Shown here piece by piece: positions 8,056 through 16,868 of a DNA stretch of 64,000 bases. Position 1 is the stretch's first letter. Every line of letters begins with the position of its first letter. Origin of the DNA: Bacteroidota bacterium (lineage in GTDB: Bacteria > Bacteroidota > Bacteroidia > Flavobacteriales > Weeksellaceae); the NCBI GenBank assembly GCA_023423715.1, contig JAFAFC010000035.1, forward strand, positions 1 through 64,000, given 5' to 3'. The notes under the pieces were generated by a model, which had not been told where the DNA came from, did no database searches, and saw nothing but the letters and a program-made list of their open reading frames with translations. The translations under genes were made by a program, and so were the position numbers.

Positions 8056-8508
8056 TTAATCTTCGTACGTTGCATCGTGAATTGGCAATACCAATACCGG
8101 AATTGGAGAAGATTTGGTCAATGATTTGGTTAAACTTCCTACAAATACATCGTAGATACCACTTCGTCCATGAGATCCCATTACGATATAATTCGCTTCT
8201 TTTTCTTTTGCGTATTCCAAAATTAAATCTTTTGCAATTCCTTGCTTCAATAGATGCTCACAATCTACACCTTGCGCGATTATGCGTTGTTCGATCGTGT
8301 TTAGACGGATAAGTTCTTCTTTAATCTCGTTTTGCTCTACTTCTGGGAAATACTGAAATCCCATATCTCCTATTGCAAACCCAATATCAGAGGGTGCAAC
8401 ATGTATCATGCAAATCTTACCATTTACTTCTTTCGCAAATTTTACGGCTCCTTCTACAAGTTTATCGGTCGCTTCACCGAAATCCACTGGCAATACAATA
8501 TGTATCAT
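8056..8508 (-). CDS. Universal stress protein, UspA family
   Basis: A 150-residue single-domain cytoplasmic protein of the Usp fold. The nucleotide-binding signature G-x2-G-x9-G-S is intact (Gly111, Gly114, Gly124, Ser125), so it should belong to the ATP-binding subgroup. The N-terminus (MIHIVLPVDF) gives the first strand with the conserved Asp9. It is a single-gene unit ending at the shared terminator. The stimulus it responds to cannot be read from the sequence. Confidence 0.93.
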   Translation of the reverse strand: MIHIVLPVDFGEATDKLVEGAVKFAKEVNGKICMIHVAPSDIGFAIGDMGFQYFPEVEQNEIKEELIRLNTIEQRIIAQGVDCEHLLKQGIAKDLILEYAKEKEANYIVMGSHGRSGIYDVFVGSLTKSLTKSSPIPVLVLPIHDATYED

Positions 8509-8729
8509 AATCTTGGTTTTTATTGTTTCCTAAATTTACGACTTATTTTTTGGATCGTCAATTATCACAAGATGCTTTTCGTCATTTTTAATGGGATTTA
8601 ACAAAGAATTTGAGCAACAATTCCAAATTTTTAATAAATGCCGTTAATCTTCGTTAAAATTCGTTTCTATACTTTAAGAAATGATTGCAGCATGAGAATT
8701 AGAGATAATTTTAGCAGCAAATAGGTTGT

Positions 8730-9545
8730 ATGAAGAAACTTTTATTTTTTGCCTTTCTACTATGTTTTAGCGTGATTTTTTCACAAACGAAAGTCGTCAT
8801 TGGGACGGTTCTTTCGGATAATGAGGTTGCTTTAGCGGGAACTTTGGTGATTAACTTGCGTACCGAGCAAAAAACGGGCACCAACCAAGAAGGTTTTTTT
8901 CTTATTGAAGCTTGGGAAGGAGACGAGTTGCGTTTCGTTCGTGGGGGATTCGAAAGAAAAGAGATTGTTGTCACTTCAGATATGCTGAAAAGCCCTTTAC
9001 GACTTTCCTTAAAACCTATGGAACAATTGATTCCGGAGGTTGAAATTGGTTTTAAACCTTCTGGAAATCTGCGTAAAGATATTGCCCGACTTGAGACAAA
9101 TTACGATCGCCAAGTTTCTAGCCTTAATTCCGGACTTAATTCCTATATGCGAAAACCGCTAACAGAAGTTATGCCTTCTAATAAAACACCGTCCGCTTTC
9201 CGAGGTCCGGATTATAATGCGGGACAAGTGGATATTGTTAAAGCGATTGGCGCATTGGTGTCTTTGGTTAGTAAAGCCACAAAAGAAAAACCCAAAGGTG
9301 TTGATTTTAGCGATCGGGAGAAGTTTTTTGTCAAAATAAAAGCGGCAATCGACCTTGATCTCTTTGCTAATATGGGTTATCGAGACTATGATCTGGATCG
9401 ACTAATTGCGTATGCTGATAAACGCTATTCTTTAACGAAAACCTATCACCAGAATTTTAATATCAACGCTATTGTTGGTTATCTGAAAATGGCTGCATTG
9501 GATTTTAAAAAAGTGGAAAAGAAAGATGCGAATCCATTGCCTTAG
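8730..9545 (+). CDS. Exported carboxypeptidase-regulatory-like domain protein, first of a tandem pair
   Basis: A 271-residue protein with a Sec signal peptide (1-19, ending VIFSQ) and a CarboxypepD_reg-like beta-sandwich at about 22-96 (VVIGTVLSDNEVALAGTLV start, KTGTNQEGFFLIEA middle). The rest, about 100-271, is mostly helical and unassigned. Such domains also occur as N-terminal plugs of outer-membrane TonB-dependent receptors, but no barrel follows here. The next gene overlaps by 20 nt and encodes a paralogue of the same plan, so the two are translationally linked. Function unknown. Confidence 0.8.
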   Translation: MKKLLFFAFLLCFSVIFSQTKVVIGTVLSDNEVALAGTLVINLRTEQKTGTNQEGFFLIEAWEGDELRFVRGGFERKEIVVTSDMLKSPLRLSLKPMEQLIPEVEIGFKPSGNLRKDIARLETNYDRQVSSLNSGLNSYMRKPLTEVMPSNKTPSAFRGPDYNAGQVDIVKAIGALVSLVSKATKEKPKGVDFSDREKFFVKIKAAIDLDLFANMGYRDYDLDRLIAYADKRYSLTKTYHQNFNINAIVGYLKMAALDFKKVEKKDANPLP

Positions 9546-10272
9546 TTCCTTCGTTTTTCTATTTGGTTTTAGCGTAATTTTTGCGCAAACTACCTTGGTT
9601 GGAAAAGTCTTTTCTGTTGACGGTGATCCTGTAAACGGAGTAGAAGTGCATAATTTGAGCAGAAAAACGATGGTGAAAACTTCTCAAGACGGGAGTTTTT
9701 CAATCGGTGTTTCTTTAAATGATGATATTCGTTTCGTGCGGAAAGGATATGAACGACTGGATTTATTGATTAATTCATCTCACTTAAATTCGGAACTCAT
9801 TTTAAAACTTAAACCCTATTATATTCCTATTGAAGAAGTGAAAATTGGGTATAAAGTCAGTGGTAATATTGCCAAAGACTCCAAGCATTTTGGCGATTCG
9901 GAAGAATTGAATGAAGCAAAAATTGAATTAGGGCAATACATTATGAAAGAGTCGGCTCCAAGCGTTATGGCAAGGCGTCCTGATCAATTTGTACAACCTG
10001 TTGGGCCTGGATTTAGTGTTGGAGCAATAAAAGATAAATGGGATGACACCTTGTTAGTTCAAGAACTTGTAAGCGCTTTAACCAAAGACTACTTTCTTAA
10101 TCAATTGGAGCTGAAGGAAACTCAGATTGAAGCTTTTATTCGATATGTTTTTATTGGATTTAATCGGCGAGATATGTTAAAATACGGCTTCATATCAACT
10201 TCGGATTTAATGAGATTCGTTACGAAAGCCGATAAAGATCTTGCTGGATTTAAGAATTTTAAATTAAAGTAA
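9526..10272 (+). CDS. Exported carboxypeptidase-regulatory-like domain protein, second of a tandem pair
   Basis: A 248-residue paralogue of the preceding gene, starting 20 nt before its stop in another frame (MRIHCLSSF). Signal peptide 1-20 (VIFAQ), then the same beta-sandwich at about 23-95 (LVGKVFSVDGDPVNGVEV, DDIRFVRKGYERLDL), then a diverged helical tail. Both copies share the DxxRFVRxGxER and L.LKP segments followed by EV.IG.K.SGN, good evidence of a local duplication. The tails differ much more than the domains. Role unknown; pair formation is possible. Confidence 0.8.
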   Translation: MRIHCLSSFVFLFGFSVIFAQTTLVGKVFSVDGDPVNGVEVHNLSRKTMVKTSQDGSFSIGVSLNDDIRFVRKGYERLDLLINSSHLNSELILKLKPYYIPIEEVKIGYKVSGNIAKDSKHFGDSEELNEAKIELGQYIMKESAPSVMARRPDQFVQPVGPGFSVGAIKDKWDDTLLVQELVSALTKDYFLNQLELKETQIEAFIRYVFIGFNRRDMLKYGFISTSDLMRFVTKADKDLAGFKNFKLK

Positions 10273-10435
10273 ACCGTGTTTTAATGAATAATAATCCTAC
10301 TTCATATAGTGTAATTTACTGATTATTAATAGATTATTATTTAGTGTTTTTAATATGTTAAAATTATCATAAAATTTGGTACACGAATTGCATACATAAT
10401 TTCGATGAAAATTATCGGAGATTCCGAAAACACAA

Positions 10436-11167
10436 ATGAATAAAAATGTAATCATAGCGGCAATTGCTTCTCTAGGTTTCATAATTGGCCTGGCAGTTTT
10501 GGGTAGTGCTATAAAAAACAGGAACAAATCTGAAAACACCATTTCAGTTACCGGTCTTGGTACGAAGACGTTTACTTCAGATTTAATTACTTGGTCTGGG
10601 AATTTTTCTAGAAACAGCTATGAGCTCAAAGCTGCCTACGATGCGCTTGCAAATGATCGTAAAGTCATTGAGAATTATTTGATTTCAAAAGGAATCAAAA
10701 AAGAGGAGATGGTTTTTTCTGCAGTGGACATTCAAAAGCAATTTGATTACAGTACCGATCCCAATGGCGGTAGTCGCCAAACCTTTTCTGGGTATCAATT
10801 ATCACAAACCGTTTCTTTAGAAAGCAAAGATGTTGTTCGATTGGAAAATCTTTCGCGTAATATTACCGAAATGATTAACCTTGGAATTGAATTTACATCT
10901 TCGCCACCAAGCTATTTTTACACAAAATTAGCTGATGTAAAGCAACAAATGATTGCTGATGCAACGAAAGATGCTAAAAATCGTGCCGAAAAGATTGCTG
11001 AGAACTCCGGAAGTAGCCTTGGAAATTTGAAAAACGCAACAATGGGTGTTATTCAAATTACAGCGCCGAATTCCAATGAAGAGTTTTCGTATGGTGGAAC
11101 ATTCAACACGGCATCTAAAGAAAAAGAAGCACGTATTACGATTAAACTAGAATACGAAGTCGACTAA
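10436..11167 (+). CDS. SIMPL domain-containing protein (DUF541)
   Basis: A 243-residue protein with an N-terminal membrane segment or uncleaved signal (about 6-25) and a SIMPL/DUF541 domain over about 35-240 (ISVTGLGTKTFTSDLITWSGNFSR at its start). Family members are periplasmic or envelope proteins, some oligomeric, without known catalysis. The gene stands alone on the plus strand; its last 4 nt overlap the end of the convergent acetyltransferase gene, so there is no space for a separate terminator. Confidence 0.88.
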   Translation: MNKNVIIAAIASLGFIIGLAVLGSAIKNRNKSENTISVTGLGTKTFTSDLITWSGNFSRNSYELKAAYDALANDRKVIENYLISKGIKKEEMVFSAVDIQKQFDYSTDPNGGSRQTFSGYQLSQTVSLESKDVVRLENLSRNITEMINLGIEFTSSPPSYFYTKLADVKQQMIADATKDAKNRAEKIAENSGSSLGNLKNATMGVIQITAPNSNEEFSYGGTFNTASKEKEARITIKLEYEVD

Positions 11168-11679
11168 AATCGATACACAATATCGTACAATTCTTCTTTA
11201 ATTAGATCGGTGTCTTCCACATTCCAAGAAGTCATTAAATACAAATTCAACGCAGATTTTCCTGGCCCATAACTTGGCTGAACATAGTCTTTGTCCGAAA
11301 CTACAAAACCATTACGTTCATAAAAAGCAATTCTACTTTTTGCTAGTTCATCTTGGTCTTCAGGTTCGACTTCTAAAACAATCCTTGAATGTTCTTTGTT
11401 TAAATTTTGCATGACTTGGCTGCCCATATTTTGACCACGAAAATCTGGAAAAACCTCAAAATGTTCAATGTAAAGGAATTCGCTGAGGTTCCATACAACT
11501 AAATACCCTATACTTTCCCCTTCTAAACTGATCGTTTTAATAGACGCATGCGGGTTTTTGAATAATGCTAAAAACTGTTCATCACTTCGTCTTTCATTTT
11601 CAGGAAAAGCCGTAAGATATGAGTCATAAATTTTCTTGAGACGAAAATCATCCGCGGTAAGAATTGATAAAAATTCCAT
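11164..11679 (-). CDS. GNAT family N-acetyltransferase
   Basis: A 171-residue cytoplasmic protein with the GNAT fold: strands around 47-75 and the acetyl-CoA pyrophosphate loop FRGQNMGSQ near 80-88, a diverged Q/RxxGxG. The FYERNGF motif near 119-125, typical of the C-terminal strand, is present. The acceptor is not identifiable. Last gene of the run bshA-DUF2851-pspC-GNAT, 15 nt after the PspC gene. Confidence 0.88.
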   Translation of the reverse strand: MEFLSILTADDFRLKKIYDSYLTAFPENERRSDEQFLALFKNPHASIKTISLEGESIGYLVVWNLSEFLYIEHFEVFPDFRGQNMGSQVMQNLNKEHSRIVLEVEPEDQDELAKSRIAFYERNGFVVSDKDYVQPSYGPGKSALNLYLMTSWNVEDTDLIKEELYDIVYRF

Positions 11680-11694
11680 CTTAAAAATAGAGTA

Positions 11695-11916
11695 TTAAAG
11701 GTCGAAAACGCTAGGTCTTCTTACAAAGAAAATGTCTTTTACCCAAAGCAAAAAGGCCATTCCTAAATAAAACAAAAAGAAAATTCCTGCTGTCGCAAAG
11801 GTTGAATAAATGAAGAAAACTCGAAGTTTGGATACCGGAATACCCAATTTGGTTCCCATTCTCGTAAGAACACCAAACCACTCTCGTTCTGCTTTATGAC
11901 GGATGTTTTCTAACAT
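11695..11916 (-). CDS. PspC domain membrane protein
   Basis: A 73-residue protein built from the PspC domain: an amphipathic N-terminal part (LTRMGTKLGIPVSKLRVFFIYS) followed by one membrane helix (about 39-60) and a short basic tail. Related PspC proteins take part in envelope stress responses. No PspA or PspB homologue is nearby, so a Psp response role is not implied. It lies 6 nt after the DUF2851 gene and 15 nt before the GNAT gene. Confidence 0.85.
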   Translation of the reverse strand: MLENIRHKAEREWFGVLTRMGTKLGIPVSKLRVFFIYSTFATAGIFFLFYLGMAFLLWVKDIFFVRRPSVFDL

Positions 11917-11922
11917 AGTATA

Positions 11923-13185
11923 TCAAGATTGCATGAGCTGAAATCCTATGCTGCAAGATAGACATTTTTTGTGGGAACAAAAAGTCTTGTGTTGGTATAA
12001 AAGTGCTTGAGAATCCAGTGCGGAAGTCACAGGAATTTGGAGGTTTTTCCAAGCTGTGATGAGGTTGTTTTCTTCGGGTTTTATTTGGCGATAGATTTCC
12101 AAGATCTGTTCAATTTTTTCCTCATCTTGATTTCGGAAATAGAAATATTGAAATGGTAAAATTGTATTTAGCAAAAGGCGATCAATAAAAGCTGAACTAA
12201 GTGTTTTTGAATAGACTTTTTCAGATGCTTTTCCTAATGTGAAATGAGAATCCCAATACGTAGTAGCGTGAATGGTTTTAAACGGAGTAACAAGTTCGGA
12301 ATAGTTCGACGAATTAATTAGTTTTGAGAATAAATTTGGAATCTGATGATACACGTTAGCCAATTGCGACAAACGAATCGGTGGAAAATTGTCCGGTCTT
12401 AGTTTTGAAAATTGAGGTTTGAATTCGTTAGGATTTAATTGAAATTTGGTTTTCAAATAGTCGTACTCGGTTTTCCAAATTCGGCTTTGCTCATCAATTG
12501 TTTCGGTTAATAAACCTGCCTTTCCAAGAAATAATGCTTCTAATTGGACAGCCGAATTTCTTGTTTTCTGAACTACTTTAAACGGAATATTTTCTGCCCA
12601 ATTTTTAAATTGAAAGGCATTCACTTTCAGCCCAAAAGCGTAGGAGATGTGATGAAAAAACACTTCTTCCAAATCGTTTTTAAGATTTTCTAAATCGCAT
12701 TGAATTTGATTGGCTTTTTCATCCAATTTTTGAATAACCAACTCTTCTGAAAACTGAAACGGAATATGATTTGGCTTCAAAATGCCCTCGCACGGAATAA
12801 AAGATTGCGAATCGTCAACCTTTTGATAGCGATTAATGACATCTTCCGAAATGTGATTTTTAAGGACTAAAGTCGGAATGTTTTTGGCATACAACTCTTC
12901 TAAACGAATATCTTCTTCGTAAACAACATGAAGGATGACATTGTCAAAATGCTCATCTCTACTATGTTTATGAAGATTCCAGTCCGAAGCTTTTATATGC
13001 AATTCGATCGGACCGCAAAATGTGATGTTGCTCAGTTTTATTTTTGCATCAAGAAAATCGGGACCCGAATTTTTGTTCCAAAATCCGTAATTCAAAACTT
13101 CAATACGATTTCCTTCTGTATCTTCAAAATTGGTATTTCTGAAAATCTTAAAATTCCATACGTATTGTAGAAGTTTCTCAGTCAC
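11923..13185 (-). CDS. DUF2851 family protein
   Basis: A 420-residue soluble protein matching the Bacteroidota DUF2851 family. Seen features are the N-terminal segment with NSGPDFLDAKIKL (about 37-49) and HIKASDW near 61-67 (Asp and His residues reminiscent of nuclease-like folds), and a C-terminal cysteine/histidine cluster (HKTFCSHKKCLSCSIG, about 399-414) likely to bind metal. The last 8 nt of bshA overlap its start, so the two are translationally coupled. No function is established; a nuclease role is only a possibility. Confidence 0.85.
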   Translation of the reverse strand: MTEKLLQYVWNFKIFRNTNFEDTEGNRIEVLNYGFWNKNSGPDFLDAKIKLSNITFCGPIELHIKASDWNLHKHSRDEHFDNVILHVVYEEDIRLEELYAKNIPTLVLKNHISEDVINRYQKVDDSQSFIPCEGILKPNHIPFQFSEELVIQKLDEKANQIQCDLENLKNDLEEVFFHHISYAFGLKVNAFQFKNWAENIPFKVVQKTRNSAVQLEALFLGKAGLLTETIDEQSRIWKTEYDYLKTKFQLNPNEFKPQFSKLRPDNFPPIRLSQLANVYHQIPNLFSKLINSSNYSELVTPFKTIHATTYWDSHFTLGKASEKVYSKTLSSAFIDRLLLNTILPFQYFYFRNQDEEKIEQILEIYRQIKPEENNLITAWKNLQIPVTSALDSQALLYQHKTFCSHKKCLSCSIGFQLMQS

Positions 13186-14338
13186 AGTTTTTTACATGAA
13201 GTTTCTTTTCGGTAAAATCGTCAATCGTTTTTCGATACATTTCTTCATATTCTGGAAGAATGTTTTGCAAATCAAACTTAAGCGCTTGTTTTTTTGCGTT
13301 TTCACGCATCGTTGCCAAAAGATCGTCGTTACTTAGAATCTTAATCGCATAATTGCTCATAGCTTCTACATTTCCAACTTCGGCTAGAAAACCTGTTTCG
13401 CCTTGAATATTCACTTCAGGAATTCCACCTGCATTCGAACTGACCACTGGAGTAGAGGCTGCCATCGCTTCCAAAGCTGCCAAACCAAAACTTTCTTGCT
13501 CCGAAGGAAGTAGGAAAACGTCTGACAATTCCAGAATTCGATATAGATCATTCACTTTTCCTAAAAGCCTGATTTTGTCTATCAATTCTGGGTTTTCTTC
13601 TAAAAATTGAGTGATTTTTTCCATTTCTGGACCTTCACCAATGATAATCAGTTTGGATTTTACTTTCGCATGAACGTTTTTGAAAATTTGCAATACATCT
13701 TCAATTCGTTTTACAGGACGAAGATTGGAAACGTGAATCAGAATTTTTTCGTCAGGATTTGCAAATTGACCTCGCTGACACGTTTTATTGTTGATGAATT
13801 CCTTGTTGTCAATAAAGTTATTGATGACTTGAATGTCTTTTCTGATGTTGAAAATTTGGAGTGTATCTTTTTTCAAACTTTCGGAAACCGTTGTAATCGC
13901 ATCCGATTGGTTGATGGAAAACTCAACCGCGTGTTTATAACTTGGGTGTTGTCCAACTAACGTAATATCGGTTCCGTGAAGCGTTGTTACCAACGGAATA
14001 TCTTTCCCTTCGCATTTCAACATTTGCTTTGCTGTAAAAGCTGCGTAAGCGTATGGAATCGCGTAATGTGCATGCAAAAGATCGAGTTTGTATAAATTTA
14101 CAACTCGATAGATCATCGATGACAATGCGATATCGTAGGGCTGATATTGAAATAACGGATATGTCTGAACATTAACCTTATGGAAAAATATATTCGGGTT
14201 GGTAATGTCTAGGCGCGCAGGTAGATTATTAGAAATAAAATGAACTTCATACCCTTTGTTGGCTAAAGACATTCCTAATTCCGTCGCTACAATACCACTT
14301 CCCCCGTATGTCGGATAACAAAGAATTCCGATTTTCAT
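13178..14338 (-). CDS. bshA: N-acetyl-alpha-D-glucosaminyl L-malate synthase BshA
   Basis: A GT4 glycosyltransferase of 386 residues catalysing the first step of bacillithiol synthesis, joining GlcNAc from UDP-GlcNAc to L-malate. The N-terminal GIVATELG loop (about 16-23), HAHYAIPYAYAA near 90-101, and the E-x7-E type donor-site motif ESFGLAALE near 277-285 are present. Bacillithiol is the usual low-molecular-weight thiol in Flavobacteriia. bshB and bshC are not in this window. The gene overlaps DUF2851 by 8 nt and heads the run down to the GNAT gene. Confidence 0.95.
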   Translation of the reverse strand: MKIGILCYPTYGGSGIVATELGMSLANKGYEVHFISNNLPARLDITNPNIFFHKVNVQTYPLFQYQPYDIALSSMIYRVVNLYKLDLLHAHYAIPYAYAAFTAKQMLKCEGKDIPLVTTLHGTDITLVGQHPSYKHAVEFSINQSDAITTVSESLKKDTLQIFNIRKDIQVINNFIDNKEFINNKTCQRGQFANPDEKILIHVSNLRPVKRIEDVLQIFKNVHAKVKSKLIIIGEGPEMEKITQFLEENPELIDKIRLLGKVNDLYRILELSDVFLLPSEQESFGLAALEAMAASTPVVSSNAGGIPEVNIQGETGFLAEVGNVEAMSNYAIKILSNDDLLATMRENAKKQALKFDLQNILPEYEEMYRKTIDDFTEKKLHVKNCD

Positions 14339-14400
14339 TGCTTTTATCTTTATATAATTATGAGTCTAAATATACGGACAAATGAAATTTTTGTACGCGT

Positions 14401-16095
14401 TTATTTTGATTTTTTTTCTTGATCGATTCCCATTCCGTATGGAAGTTTTTCGTTAATTACCACTGGTAAACGTCCGTGAATTTTTGTTTCTCCTAAAAGC
14501 GCTCTCGCTGTTGAAATCATCGAATCATCGTTGTTTTCATACGAAACTAATACGGTAGAGACGGGATCAATATTGATGTCAGCCAAAGCATATGGACTTC
14601 CAAATACATTTAATATAACTTGGTTTTTCGAAGCAAGATCCGCAAGAACTTTTTTACTTTCTGCTGAAATTTTATATGGTTTGTATGCCGTAGAATTGTC
14701 TTTATGGAACCCAACGATTACTTTAGAATTTGCTGGAATGCTTCCTATTTCATTCGCTTTTTTAACAATAAGCGTCGTCGATAGATTCATTTCCTTAATG
14801 AAAGCTTCCGATGGTGCTTCTTCCAAGGGAACGTAATAATACGTTGTTTTGCAATCCAAGGGTAACATTTTTTGGGTATCCTTCAACAGAGTAATTGCAT
14901 TAGCATACATTTTTTGATTGACCATTTTGTGATCAGGTGAATTCAAATCTTCGTTAATGTTTTTAGGGTCACGATTTTCATATTTGTCTAAACCTAAATA
15001 GTATTTTGTCAAAAGAATTTTCTTTACACTTTCTTCCACTCGATTTTGGGAAATTTCTCCTTTATCAATCGCTGCTTGGATCCGTTTTTTCCCATTTGAA
15101 ACTTCTTGAGAGAAAAGCATGATGTCATTTCCTGCTTTAAAAGCCAATGCGTCCAATTCTCCCGGACTGTATTTATTAGCTACGGCTCCCATATTTAGGG
15201 CGTCTGTGATAATTAAACCTTTATAACCTAATTTGTTTTTCAACAAATCGGTAATGACACTTTTCGAAACCGAAGCAGGAACGTTTTTTCCTTTCTCAAT
15301 CGCTGGAACGTACAAATGTGCAACCATAATTCCGCCGATTCCTTTGTTGATTAAGTTTTTGAAAGGTGCTAATTCTACTTCTTCTAATCTTTTTTTGTTA
15401 TGGCTAACTACGGGAATATCGTAATGAGAATCAACATCTGTGTCACCATGACCTGGGAAATGCTTGATCGCCGCCAGAATTTTATTGTTTTGTAAACCGT
15501 TAGAATAGGCTAGGGCAGATTGTGTCACATTATTTACATCCGAACCAAAACTACGATTTCCGATAATTGGATTCTTTGGATTGGTATTTACATCAACCAC
15601 AGGTGCGAAATCCCAGTTGATTCCCATTCTTTTACTATCTTTTGCGATAAGCGCCGACATTTCAGTAATCAATGATTTATCTTGAATTGCTCCAAGTGTT
15701 ATTGCCCAAGGAAGCTTGTAAGCTGTATTAATTCTTTGGAATAATCCCCATTCAGCATCCATTCCAACTAATAAAGGAACTTTTGATTTGGCTTGAAACT
15801 CATTTAGCAGTTCAATTTCTCGCGCGGCATCGTCTTGCATTAAAATTAAACCTCCGATTTTATCTTGTACAACAATGTTTCTGATGTTGTTAATGAAGTC
15901 TTCACCTTTGTTGGTATATAAAGCAACAATGAATAATTGACCTAATTTTTCATCTTGTGAAAGATTTTTATACGTTGTATTTACCCATTGTTCCGCCTTT
16001 TGTTGGTCTGCTTTTGAGTAATTTTGAGGGATATATTGTGCGTTTAAGTTGGCTAAACCTAGCATACAGCCTATAATTCCGATGAATACTTTCAT
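14401..16095 (-). CDS. Glycoside hydrolase family 3 enzyme (NagZ-like beta-N-acetylhexosaminidase)
   Basis: A 564-residue exported protein with signal peptide 1-19 (ANLNA), a full GH3 TIM-barrel and a second alpha/beta domain from about residue 395. The NagZ-type loop KHFPGHGDTDVDSHYDIP at 211-228 holds the His/Asp acid-base dyad, and Asp298 in TDALNMGA is the expected nucleophile. Family members remove terminal beta-GlcNAc from muropeptides or chitin fragments. The export signal points to a periplasmic or surface role, unlike cytoplasmic NagZ. bshA lies 62 nt downstream on the same strand. Confidence 0.92.
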   Translation of the reverse strand: MKVFIGIIGCMLGLANLNAQYIPQNYSKADQQKAEQWVNTTYKNLSQDEKLGQLFIVALYTNKGEDFINNIRNIVVQDKIGGLILMQDDAAREIELLNEFQAKSKVPLLVGMDAEWGLFQRINTAYKLPWAITLGAIQDKSLITEMSALIAKDSKRMGINWDFAPVVDVNTNPKNPIIGNRSFGSDVNNVTQSALAYSNGLQNNKILAAIKHFPGHGDTDVDSHYDIPVVSHNKKRLEEVELAPFKNLINKGIGGIMVAHLYVPAIEKGKNVPASVSKSVITDLLKNKLGYKGLIITDALNMGAVANKYSPGELDALAFKAGNDIMLFSQEVSNGKKRIQAAIDKGEISQNRVEESVKKILLTKYYLGLDKYENRDPKNINEDLNSPDHKMVNQKMYANAITLLKDTQKMLPLDCKTTYYYVPLEEAPSEAFIKEMNLSTTLIVKKANEIGSIPANSKVIVGFHKDNSTAYKPYKISAESKKVLADLASKNQVILNVFGSPYALADINIDPVSTVLVSYENNDDSMISTARALLGETKIHGRLPVVINEKLPYGMGIDQEKKSK

Positions 16096-16120
16096 TTTCC
16101 TGTTGAATAATGTATTTTAG

Positions 16121-16136
16121 CAAATGTACAAATTTA
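16121..16136 (-). promoter_or_regulatory. Two adjacent -7 elements upstream of the GH3 gene
   Basis: On the minus strand TAAATTTG (plus coordinates 16129-16136) is followed directly by TACATTTG (16121-16128), both perfect TAnnTTTG matches. The nearer one would start transcription about 20 nt before the ATG at 16095. Confidence 0.6.
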
Positions 16137-16230
16137 ACACTTGATGATTTCTATAATCTAAAAAAGTGGTATATCATTTGGTAGTACAATTAAAAACAAA
16201 CTTAGTATAAACAATTAAAACGAAAATAAA

Positions 16231-16758
16231 ATGAAAAAGTATGTAAGTTTATTCCTTTTGGGTCTTTTCAGTTTGGTTCTTTGGAGCTGCTCTAACGATG
16301 ATAACAACAACGGTGGAGATGGAGATACCTATTCTGTTGTGTATGATATAACAGATTCTTTCGTCGTGAATTCCGACGGTAGTACAAAAACAATTGGTGG
16401 TACTTTTGGGAATTTAATCCCAACTACGGATGTTGTTTTGGTTTACAGACAACAAGGTGTTGATAATGGTAATCCAGTGTGGAGACAGTTACCAATCACG
16501 TATTATTTGAACGAAGGTGAATTGGATTATACATTCGATTTTACAAGAGCTGATGTTCAGATTTATGTTGATGGAACAATGGATTTCCGTACACAAAACT
16601 CAAACTTTGTAGGTTCATATTTGAACAACCAAAAATTCAGAGTTGTTATTGTTCCAGCTTCTGCAGGAGCTAAAAACGCAAAAGTAGATTACAGCGATTA
16701 TAACAGTGTAATTAAACATTTTAACATTGATGATTCTCATCCAAAAGTGTTGAAATAA
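16231..16758 (+). CDS. Putative lipoprotein of unknown function
   Basis: A 175-residue protein with a lipoprotein signal peptide and lipobox LWSC (Cys20), followed by an Asn/Asp/Gly-rich linker (SNDDNNNGGDGD, 21-32) usual for Bacteroidota surface or periplasmic lipoproteins. The remainder looks like a small beta-rich domain (VVYDITDSFVVN, VWRQLPITYYLNEG, YTFDFTRADVQIYV). I do not recognise the family. It is monocistronic, with a strong terminator after it. Confidence 0.8.
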   Translation: MKKYVSLFLLGLFSLVLWSCSNDDNNNGGDGDTYSVVYDITDSFVVNSDGSTKTIGGTFGNLIPTTDVVLVYRQQGVDNGNPVWRQLPITYYLNEGELDYTFDFTRADVQIYVDGTMDFRTQNSNFVGSYLNNQKFRVVIVPASAGAKNAKVDYSDYNSVIKHFNIDDSHPKVLK

Positions 16759-16775
16759 TATATCTTAATACTAAC

Positions 16776-16809
16776 AAAATCCCAATTTCTTCGGAAGTTG
16801 GGATTTTTT
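16776..16809 (+). terminator. Rho-independent terminator
   Basis: Stem of about 12 bp with one wobble pair, built from AAATCCCAATTTC and GAAGTTGGGATTT around a TTCG loop, followed by a T run. TTCG is an especially stable tetraloop. Confidence 0.9.
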
Positions 16810-16840
16810 ATTTCTGTAAATGAAACCAAGATTTGTTTTG

Positions 16841-16848
16841 TAACTTTG
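16841..16848 (+). promoter_or_regulatory. -7 promoter element TAACTTTG for deoD
   Basis: Perfect TAnnTTTG match 20 nt before the deoD ATG, just after the preceding terminator. No clear -33 TTTG is visible at the usual distance. Confidence 0.6.
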
Positions 16849-16868
16849 TCTTTTAATAGGTTAAAATT

